DNA of 5,724 bases. Origin: JACCUZ01 sp038246575 (GTDB lineage Bacteria > Actinomycetota > Actinomycetes > JACCUZ01). The notes under the pieces were generated by a model. It was not told the origin of the DNA and did not search any database. It saw only the letters and a program-made list of their open reading frames with translations. The stretch lies in assembly GCA_038246575.1 (NCBI GenBank), contig JBBRVU010000235.1:1-5724 (forward strand), in the 5' to 3' direction. How positions within the stretch are numbered: the stretch's first letter is position 1; every line of letters begins with the position of its first letter. A program made the position numbers and the translations under genes. Shown piece after piece: positions 1 to 4,665 of the stretch.

Positions 1-12
1 CGCGCAAATCCT

Positions 13-65
13 CATGATCGGAGCAAAATTGCCCGAGCTTCTGGCCCTGCCCCGCTCCGATCATG
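13..65. repeat. Perfect 12-bp inverted repeat, 29-bp spacer
   Basis: Arms CATGATCGGAGC (13-24) and GCTCCGATCATG (54-65) are exact reverse complements separated by 29 bp. Arm centres are 41 bp apart, close to four helical turns. As RNA it would form a strong 12-bp stem with a large loop. There is no U-run after either arm, so it is not a typical intrinsic terminator. It could be an operator pair, an mRNA 3'-end hairpin or part of a dispersed repeat; the sequence does not decide between these. Confidence 0.75.
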
Positions 66-67
66 GG

Positions 68-113
68 AAAACCAGCGCGACGACGCGGCCAAAACCCGCG
101 CGACGCCGGGCCG
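68..113. repeat. Imperfect 23-bp tandem direct repeat (two copies)
   Basis: Copies at 68-90 and 91-113 share AAAACC, then one variable base, then GCGCGACG, then one variable base, then CG. By hand alignment 18 of 23 positions agree. On the minus strand each copy supplies a short GTTTT run behind GC-rich sequence. The repeat may be chance drift of GC-rich spacer, or may reflect duplication of a terminator-like element. Confidence 0.5.
91..110 (-). terminator. Weak terminator-like hairpin after cysM
   Basis: Read on the minus strand, CCCG (110-107) and CGGG (98-95) form a 4-bp stem with an 8-nt loop, followed directly by TTTT (94-91). It lies about 50 bp after the cysM stop codon, a sensible place to end the operon. 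A separate 5-bp stem with a 3-nt loop sits just before it (121-109). The stem is short and the U-run is only four bases, so this is a candidate only. Confidence 0.2.
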
Positions 114-162
114 ATCCGGCCGGACTTCGCGACTGGCGACAGGCGACAAGCCCGGCGACGGC

Positions 163-1110
163 CTAGGCCCAGAGCTGGCCCTCGAGGCTGCTCTCGGCCT
201 CGTCGAGCGTTCCGGCGTACGCGCCGGTCGAGAGGTACTTCCAGCCTCCGTCGCACACGATGAAGGCGATGTCGGCCCGGCGGCCCTCCTTGACGGCCCG
301 CCCGGCGATGCCCAGCGCGGCGTGCAGGATCGCGCCGGTCGAGATCCCGACGAACATCCCCTCGTTGTCCAGCAGCTCGCGCACCCGCCGCACGGCGTCA
401 CGGGGCCCCACGGAGTAGCGCGACGTGAGCACCGACTCGTCGTAGAGCTCGGGCACGAAGCCCTCGTCGAGGTTGCGCAGGCCGTAGACCAGCTCGCCGT
501 AGCGCGGCTCCGCGGCCACGATGTCGATGTCCGACACGCGCTCCCGCAGGAACCGGCCGACCCCCATCAGCGTCCCGGTCGTCCCCAGGCCCGCGACGAA
601 GTGGGTGATCGATGGCAGGTCCTCGAGGATCTCCGGCCCGGTGGTCGAGTAGTGCGACTCGGCGTTGCCCGGGTTGCCGTACTGATAGAGCATCACCCAG
701 TCCGGGTGGTCGTCCGCGAGGGCCTTGGCGACGCGCACGGCCTCGTTCGACCCGCCCGCGGCCGGCGAGGTGACGATCTCGGCGCCCCACATCTCGAGGA
801 GCTGCCGGCGCTCGGAGGAGGTGTTGCCGGGCATGACGCACACCAGCCGATAACCCTTCAGCCGAGCCACCATCGCCAGCGAGATGCCGGTGTTGCCTGA
901 CGTCGGCTCCAGGATCGTGCACCCCGGCCGCAGGTCCCCGGCCTTCTCGGCCTGCTCGATCATCCACAGCGCCGGCCGGTCCTTGACCGAGCCGGTGGGA
1001 TTGCGGTCCTCGAGCTTCGCCCACAGACGTACGTCGGCAGACGGGGACAGCCGGGGCAGGCCGACCAGCGGCGTCCGGCCGACGGAGTCGAGCAGCGAGT
1101 CGTAACGCAT
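163..1110 (-). CDS. cysM: O-phosphoserine-dependent cysteine synthase CysM
   Basis: A 315-residue PLP enzyme of fold type II that acts in the cytosol. Its expected reaction takes O-phosphoserine to an enzyme-bound aminoacrylate, which accepts sulfur from thiocarboxylated CysO to give CysO-cysteine. Seen in the sequence: the PLP lysine K43 in PTGSVKDR, the substrate loop TSGNTG (70-75), the phosphate-binding loop GTTGT (176-180) and the C-terminal end EGQLWA. R212 in GLRNLDEGF lines up with Arg220 of M. tuberculosis CysM, the residue that recognises the substrate phosphate, so O-phosphoserine is favoured over O-acetylserine. Length is close to the mycobacterial protein (about 323), which has a few more residues after the N-terminal strand. 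The ATG start gives MRYDSLL, as in the family. It lies 12 bp after the cysO stop, with no clear Shine-Dalgarno sequence, suggesting coupled translation. Direct placement after cysO and mec supports the assignment strongly. Confidence 0.95.
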   Translation of the reverse strand: MRYDSLLDSVGRTPLVGLPRLSPSADVRLWAKLEDRNPTGSVKDRPALWMIEQAEKAGDLRPGCTILEPTSGNTGISLAMVARLKGYRLVCVMPGNTSSERRQLLEMWGAEIVTSPAAGGSNEAVRVAKALADDHPDWVMLYQYGNPGNAESHYSTTGPEILEDLPSITHFVAGLGTTGTLMGVGRFLRERVSDIDIVAAEPRYGELVYGLRNLDEGFVPELYDESVLTSRYSVGPRDAVRRVRELLDNEGMFVGISTGAILHAALGIAGRAVKEGRRADIAFIVCDGGWKYLSTGAYAGTLDEAESSLEGQLWA

Positions 1111-1122
1111 GTGGAAGCGGTG

Positions 1123-1398
1123 TCAGCTGCCGCCGGCGACCGCGGGCAGCACCGTGACGCTGTCGCCGTCCTTGACCGGCGTCTCGAGACCGCCCAGAAA
1201 GCGCACGTCCTCGTCGTTGAGGTAGACGTTGACGAAGCGGCGCAAGCCCTTCTCGTCGACCAGCCGGTCGCGCAGGCCGCTGTGGCGGGACTCCAGGTCG
1301 TCGATGAGTCCGGCGAGCGTGGAGCCCGAGCCCTCCACGGCCTTCTCGCCCTCGGTGTACGTGCGCAGGATCGTCGGGATCCGGACCTCGATGCTCAT
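1123..1398 (-). CDS. cysO: CysO, MoaD/ThiS-type sulfur carrier protein
   Basis: A 91-residue ubiquitin-fold protein whose C-terminal glycine is converted to a thiocarboxylate and delivers sulfur to CysM; cysteine is built on its C-terminus and released by Mec. Seen: the IPTILR opening strand, RFVNVYLNDEDVRFL in the middle, DGDSVTVLPAVAGG near the end; all closely match mycobacterial CysO. Oddly, the reading frame ends Gly-Gly-Ser, not Gly-Gly, so the last residue must be removed before the carrier can be activated. The stop codon TGA at 1123-1125 is clear. The ATG start overlaps the mec stop as ATGA (1398-1395), and a GAGGAG motif lies 11 nt upstream inside mec. The activating MoeZ/MoeB-like enzyme is not in this window. 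Confidence 0.93.
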   Translation of the reverse strand: MSIEVRIPTILRTYTEGEKAVEGSGSTLAGLIDDLESRHSGLRDRLVDEKGLRRFVNVYLNDEDVRFLGGLETPVKDGDSVTVLPAVAGGS

Positions 1399-1856
1399 CG
1401 CGGGGTGATCTCCTCATCAGGGGATGGTTCGGGCTGCTGCATGTTTAACGACGGGACCACCCGAACCTCTTCCTCGTCCACCTGACCATCCACGATGCGG
1501 AAGGACCGGAGCTCCACGGTGTCGGGCGAACGGGTGGACGCCAGCACGTAGTGAGCCCCCGGCTCCATCGCCAGCGAGACGTCCGTCCGGGACGGGTACG
1601 CCTCGGTCGCGGTGTGTGAGTGGTAGATCACGACCGGTTCCTCGTCGCGGTCGTCCATCTCGCGGTACAGGGCCAGCAGGTCGCCCGAGTCGAACTCGTA
1701 GAACGTCGGCGACCGGGCCGCGTTGAGCATCGGGACGAACCGGACCGGGCGGTCGGAGCCCACCGGGCCGGCCACCACCCCGCACGCCTCGTCCGGGTGG
1801 TCGCGCCAGGCGTGGGCCAGTATCGCGTCGTACGTCGCCTGGTCGATGGTCAGCAC
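1395..1856 (-). CDS. mec: Mec, JAMM/MPN+ metallopeptidase for CysO-cysteine
   Basis: A 153-residue zinc-dependent peptidase expected to cut the CysO-cysteine bond and free cysteine in the cytosol. The JAMM signature is complete: E23 in DEACGVVAG, then H79-S-H81, seven residues, S89, two residues, D92 (HxHx7SxxD). H79, H81 and D92 are the expected zinc ligands and E23 the catalytic acid. After the core, the protein ends in an acidic, proline-containing tail (about 135-153) that looks disordered. The start is GTG at 1856-1854, 10 bp after the DUF2017 stop, and I see no Shine-Dalgarno motif before it. The 4-bp overlap with cysO points to coupled, balanced production of peptidase and substrate. 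Because CysO has an extra C-terminal serine, Mec may also trim the carrier; this is inference from related systems. Confidence 0.93.
   Translation of the reverse strand: MLTIDQATYDAILAHAWRDHPDEACGVVAGPVGSDRPVRFVPMLNAARSPTFYEFDSGDLLALYREMDDRDEEPVVIYHSHTATEAYPSRTDVSLAMEPGAHYVLASTRSPDTVELRSFRIVDGQVDEEEVRVVPSLNMQQPEPSPDEEITPR
1410..1415 (-). promoter_or_regulatory. Ribosome-binding site for cysO
   Basis: On the minus strand this reads GAGGAG, 11 nt before the cysO ATG and inside the end of mec. The spacing is a little long, but it is the best Shine-Dalgarno match in the operon and supports the ATG at 1398. Confidence 0.5.
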
Positions 1857-1866
1857 GGGCGACAGC

Positions 1867-2418
1867 CTAGAAGCCGTCCGACAGGGCCTGGACCAACGTC
1901 TCCTGAAGGTGGGTCAGCCGGTCGTAGACCCAGAACAGCGGCAGCCGGGGGTCGTCGGGCTGGTGGGTCAGCAGCGAGTCCAGCAGCTCGTCGAGCTCCT
2001 CGGTCACCCCGAGCCGCTCGCCCAGGACCAGTCGCGTGTCGTTGAGGGCCCGCAGCCAGTCCTCGGCCTGCTCGTCGTCCAGCCGGACCTTGTCGACCGC
2101 CATCGTCGCGAGCACCGTCTGCATCGACTCGCGCTTGGCCGCCCGCAGGTCGGGCTCGGTGTAGCGGCGGAAGTCCGCGGCCGCCTCGGGGTCATCGCGA
2201 TAGCCGTCGGGGAACAGGCGCGCAAGGGCCGGGTCCTCGGGTGCGGTCGTCGCCGTCCCGATGCCCACGGCCGCCGCCAGCGGGTCGTCTGACTGGTCCT
2301 CGGCGGACCCGAGCAGCGCCAGCATCTCGGCAAAGACCTGACGCAGCACCTGCTCCTCGTCGGAGTCGAAGTGGGCGACGACGCCGCCCTTGCGGGCCCG
2401 CCGGAACGCTGCCGTCAT
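1867..2418 (-). CDS. DUF2017 family protein, function unknown
   Basis: A 183-residue protein matching by pattern and position the actinobacterial DUF2017 family found beside clpS (Rv1332 in M. tuberculosis, sometimes labelled a transcriptional regulator with little support). It opens with a basic stretch (FRRARKGG, 5-12), then HFDSDEEQVLRQVFAEMLALL (16-36), an alanine/glycine-rich linker (45-62), FRRYTEPDLRAAKRES (83-98) and a mostly helical second half ending in LFWVYDRLTHLQETLVQAL (161-179). No transmembrane segment, signal peptide, metal-binding cysteines or recognisable helix-turn-helix is seen. It looks like a soluble, acidic, all-helical protein. Position directly after clpS suggests a role tied to ClpS/Clp proteolysis or to the cysteine genes. 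The ATG at 2418 has a GAGGG motif 5 nt upstream. Confidence 0.85.
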   Translation of the reverse strand: MTAAFRRARKGGVVAHFDSDEEQVLRQVFAEMLALLGSAEDQSDDPLAAAVGIGTATTAPEDPALARLFPDGYRDDPEAAADFRRYTEPDLRAAKRESMQTVLATMAVDKVRLDDEQAEDWLRALNDTRLVLGERLGVTEELDELLDSLLTHQPDDPRLPLFWVYDRLTHLQETLVQALSDGF

Positions 2419-2423
2419 CGCCG

Positions 2424-2428
2424 CCCTC
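2424..2428 (-). promoter_or_regulatory. Ribosome-binding site for the DUF2017 gene
   Basis: The minus strand reads GAGGG, separated by 5 nt from the ATG at 2418, in the 12-bp gap after the clpS stop. It supports that start codon. Confidence 0.5.
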
Positions 2429-2430
2429 GT

Positions 2431-2745
2431 CTACTCGTCGTGCTGCATGGTCGCCCAGAGGCCGTACCCGTGCAGGGCCTCGACATCGCGCTCCATCTCC
2501 TCACGGGTGCCGGCAGACACGGCCGCCCGTCCCTCGTGGTGGACCGCCATCATCAGCTTGTTCGCCTTCTCCTTGGAGTAACCGAAGTGCTTCCCGAAGA
2601 CGTACGCGACGTAGGACATGAGGTTGACGGGGTCGTTCCACACCACCGTCACCCAGGGCTTGTCCGGCACGATCACGGTTTCCGAGTCGCGCTCGCCCAG
2701 GGTGTCGGTGTCTGCCTCCTCGATCTCCACCGGCGCGACCGACAT
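2431..2745 (-). CDS. clpS: ClpS, N-degron adaptor of the Clp protease
   Basis: A 104-residue cytosolic adaptor that binds proteins with a destabilising N-terminal residue (N-degrons) and hands them to a ClpA/ClpC unfoldase. Seen: a flexible acidic N-terminal extension (about 1-27), then the core WNDPVNLMSYVAYVFGKHFG (36-55) and LMMAVHHEGRA (64-74). N37 and D38 match the conserved Asn-Asp that holds the substrate amino group, M43 matches the gatekeeper methionine of E. coli ClpS (Met40) and H69 matches its His66. P39 replaces the second Asp of the E. coli NDD motif. It is the first gene of the minus-strand operon. The ATG has no Shine-Dalgarno sequence but lies 6 nt after a TAGATT hexamer, which fits a leaderless mRNA. 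Confidence 0.95.
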   Translation of the reverse strand: MSVAPVEIEEADTDTLGERDSETVIVPDKPWVTVVWNDPVNLMSYVAYVFGKHFGYSKEKANKLMMAVHHEGRAAVSAGTREEMERDVEALHGYGLWATMQHDE

Positions 2746-2751
2746 GAGTCC

Positions 2752-2757
2752 AATCTA
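2752..2757 (-). promoter_or_regulatory. Candidate -10 element for clpS (leaderless)
   Basis: The minus strand reads TAGATT, then six bases (GGACTC), then the clpS ATG. This matches the actinobacterial TANNNT -10 consensus with the start site falling on the A of ATG. No good -35 hexamer is seen 16-19 bp upstream, which is common in this phylum. No ribosome-binding site is present, consistent with a leaderless transcript for the whole clpS-to-cysM operon. Confidence 0.6.
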
Positions 2758-2761
2758 GGGT
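2756..2761 (+). promoter_or_regulatory. Candidate -10 element for pncB
   Basis: The plus strand reads TAGGGT, and a GTG codon begins 7 nt later at 2769, the spacing of a leaderless start. An alternative is CAATCT at 2751-2756, which keeps the key A2 and T6 and lies 6 nt before the ATG at 2763. Either way the element overlaps the clpS -10 on the other strand, sharing the CTAG palindrome at 2755-2758. Confidence 0.4.
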
Positions 2762-2762
2762 G

Positions 2763-4067
2763 ATGGGCGTGAGCGCCGTGAGTCCGGACACCGGACTGCT
2801 GACCGACCACTACGAGCTGACCATGCTGCGCGCCGCCCTGCGCGACGGCACGGCGCACCTGCCCTGCGTCTTCGAGGCGTTCGCCCGGCGGCTGCCGGAC
2901 GGCCGGCGCTACGGCGTCGTGGCAGGGACCGGTCGGCTGCTGGAGGCGATCCAGTCTTTCCGCTTCGACAGCGACGTGCTGGCCTACCTCGTACGCGAAG
3001 AGGTGCTCGACGACGACACCTGCGCCTACCTCGAGGGCTACCGGTTCAGCGGCGACATCAGCGGCTACGCCGAAGGGGAGGCCTACTTCCCCGGGTCGCC
3101 CGTGCTCTCCGTGACGTCGACCTTCGCCGAGGCCGTCCTGCTCGAGACCCTCACGCTCTCGGTGCTCAACCACGACAGTGCCGTCGCGTCGGCCGCAGCC
3201 CGGGTCGCGTCGGCCGCGGGCGACCGGCCGTGCATCGAGATGGGCTCCCGGCGCACCCATGAGGCGTCGGCGGTCGCTTCTGCGCGGGCGGCCTACCTGG
3301 CCGGGTTCGACTCGACGTCCAACCTCGCCGCCGGTCACCGGTACGGCGTCCCCACCACGGGGACCGCGGCGCACTCCTGGACCCTGCTGCACGAGAAGGA
3401 GGCCGACGCGTTCCGCGCACAGGTCGACGCACTCGGCACCTCGACGACACTGCTCGTCGACACCTACGACATCACCGCCGGCGTCCGGACCGCCATTGAC
3501 GTCGCCGGCCCCGAGCTCGGCGCGGTGCGCATCGACTCGGGTGACCTGGGGGTGCTCGCGCGCCAGGTCCGCTCCCAGCTCGACGAGCTCGGCGCCACCG
3601 GGACCCGGATCGTGCTCTCCGGCGACCTGGACGAGTACTCCGTGGCGGCCCTGGCCACAGCCCCGGTGGACGCCTACGGCGTCGGCACCTCGGTGGTGAC
3701 GGGGTCCGGCTTCCCCACGGCCGGCTTCGTCTACAAGCTCGTCGAGGTCGAGGGGCGCCCCGTCGCCAAACGGTCGGAGGACAAGTCGACCCGAGGTGGC
3801 CGCAAGTTCGCCGTACGCCGGCACCGCGCGTCCGGCACCGCGACCGAGGAGGTCATCCGGGTCCACGAAGCACCGGTCCCACAACCGGGCGACAGGGCAC
3901 TGCAGGCGGCCTTCGTCCGGGACGGCGAGCTCGTCGACGTACCCTCGCTCGAGGCGTCGCGCGACCACCTGCGCCGCGTCCTGACCACGCTGCCGTGGGA
4001 GGGACTGGCCCTGTCCAAGGGCGAGCCTGCGATCCCGACAATCCACGAGGGGCCCCCGCATGAGTGA
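2763..4067 (+). CDS. pncB: Nicotinate phosphoribosyltransferase
   Basis: A cytosolic enzyme of about 434 residues that joins nicotinate and phosphoribosyl pyrophosphate, with ATP hydrolysis, to make nicotinate mononucleotide in NAD salvage. Counting from the ATG at 2763: TDHYELTM (14-21), the family opening; FARRLPDGRRYGVVAG (40-55); MGSRR (160-164); GTAAHSW (200-206), where H204 sits at the position of the autophosphorylated histidine; DTYD (233-236); IDSGDLG (257-263); SGDLDEY (286-292); and YGVGT (305-309). These are the expected order and spacing, and the length fits mycobacterial PncB1 (about 448). Starts at GTG 2760, ATG 2763, GTG 2769 or GTG 2778 are all possible; promoter spacing favours 2763 or 2769. 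The end overlaps the next gene by 8 bp. It is transcribed divergently from clpS, as in M. tuberculosis. Confidence 0.95.
   Translation: MGVSAVSPDTGLLTDHYELTMLRAALRDGTAHLPCVFEAFARRLPDGRRYGVVAGTGRLLEAIQSFRFDSDVLAYLVREEVLDDDTCAYLEGYRFSGDISGYAEGEAYFPGSPVLSVTSTFAEAVLLETLTLSVLNHDSAVASAAARVASAAGDRPCIEMGSRRTHEASAVASARAAYLAGFDSTSNLAAGHRYGVPTTGTAAHSWTLLHEKEADAFRAQVDALGTSTTLLVDTYDITAGVRTAIDVAGPELGAVRIDSGDLGVLARQVRSQLDELGATGTRIVLSGDLDEYSVAALATAPVDAYGVGTSVVTGSGFPTAGFVYKLVEVEGRPVAKRSEDKSTRGGRKFAVRRHRASGTATEEVIRVHEAPVPQPGDRALQAAFVRDGELVDVPSLEASRDHLRRVLTTLPWEGLALSKGEPAIPTIHEGPPHE
4047..4052 (+). promoter_or_regulatory. Ribosome-binding site for the pncA-type gene
   Basis: GAGGGG lies inside the last codons of pncB, 7 nt before the ATG at 4060. 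It supports that start and the 8-bp overlap between the two genes. Confidence 0.6.
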
Positions 4068-4656
4068 GCACTCGGCCGTGACCTACGACGACACGACCGC
4101 CCTGATCGTCGTCGACGTCCAGAACGACTTCGCCGACCCGACCGGAGGCCTCTACGTACGCGGTGGTGAGACCGTGGTGGGGCCGGTGAACAGCGAGATC
4201 GAGGCGGCGAAGAACGCTGGGGCCGCCGTGGTCTACACGCAGGACTGGCACCCGGTGGACACGCCGCACTTCGAGAAGGACGGCGGCGTCTGGCCGGTCC
4301 ACTGCGTGAGCGACACCTGGGGTGCCGAGCTGCATCCCGACCTGCTCGTGCACGGCCCCGTGGTCCGCAAGGGCACGTCCGGCGAGGACGGCTACTCCGG
4401 CTTCTCCATGCGCGACCCGGTGTCAGGTGCTGCGGCACCGACCCAGCTGCAGTCCCTCCTCGACCCGTCGGTGCGCCGACTGGTGGTCGTGGGGCTGGCC
4501 GGCGACCACTGCGTCAAGGAGACGGCGCTGGACGGTGTGCGCCTCGGGTACGAGGTCGAGCTGCCGGTTGCGCTGACGAAGTTCGTGGACCTCGCCCCCG
4601 GCGACGGTGACCACGCGGTCGAGGACATGCGGGCCGCCGGAGTGAGCATCGTCTGA
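4060..4656 (+). CDS. pncA: Nicotinamidase (PncA-type cysteine hydrolase)
   Basis: A 198-residue isochorismatase-fold amidase expected to convert nicotinamide to nicotinate and ammonia, feeding PncB next door. The triad is complete: D19 in VVDVQNDF, K104 in VRKGTSG and C151 in GDHCVKET. A metal site is also present: D62 and H64 in TQDWH, H70 in TPHF and H81 in WPVHCV, matching Asp49, His51, His57 and His71 of M. tuberculosis PncA. The oxyanion-loop sequence reads LAGDHCV where PncA enzymes usually have ATDHCV or ATDYCV, and the last third (PGDGDHAVEDM) differs from the mycobacterial enzyme. Substrate is therefore inferred from the metal site and from the 8-bp overlap with pncB; a different amide is not excluded. 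Its ribosome-binding site is GAGGGG at 4047-4052. Confidence 0.87.
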   Translation: MSEHSAVTYDDTTALIVVDVQNDFADPTGGLYVRGGETVVGPVNSEIEAAKNAGAAVVYTQDWHPVDTPHFEKDGGVWPVHCVSDTWGAELHPDLLVHGPVVRKGTSGEDGYSGFSMRDPVSGAAAPTQLQSLLDPSVRRLVVVGLAGDHCVKETALDGVRLGYEVELPVALTKFVDLAPGDGDHAVEDMRAAGVSIV

Positions 4657-4665
4657 CTGGGCAGC

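Larger units (their letters stand above)
1..162. other. Non-coding spacer downstream of cysM
   Basis: No convincing gene is seen on either strand. The stretch follows the cysM stop codon on the minus strand. It contains a perfect 12-bp inverted repeat (13-24 and 54-65), an imperfect 23-bp tandem repeat (68-113) and several short GC-rich stems. Two minus-strand ATG codons lie in the inverted repeat arms (63-65 and 13-15). Both frames stay open to the window edge, but they are too short, and lack a ribosome-binding site, to be called. In M. tuberculosis the next co-directional gene after cysM encodes a rhomboid-type membrane protein, so an upstream region for such a gene could lie here; that is inference. 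Confidence 0.6.

Noticed and set aside
1..65. Possible start of a minus-strand gene at ATG 63-65 or ATG 13-15
   Set aside because: Only about 21 and 5 codons remain in the window, there is no ribosome-binding site or good leaderless -10 spacing, and both ATGs are part of the inverted repeat arms.
13..65. Inverted repeat as insertion sequence ends
   Set aside because: Only 29 bp lie between the arms, too little for a transposase or a recognisable miniature element, and no target duplication flanks it.
398..1417. Long minus-strand open frame of 339 codons across cysM and cysO
   Set aside because: It is an arginine/proline/glycine-rich out-of-frame shadow caused by high GC content; it overlaps two well-recognised genes in another frame.
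2673..4061. Minus-strand open frame of 462 codons opposite pncB
   Set aside because: The translation has no family features and reads as an antisense shadow, while the plus strand holds a complete PncB with all motifs.
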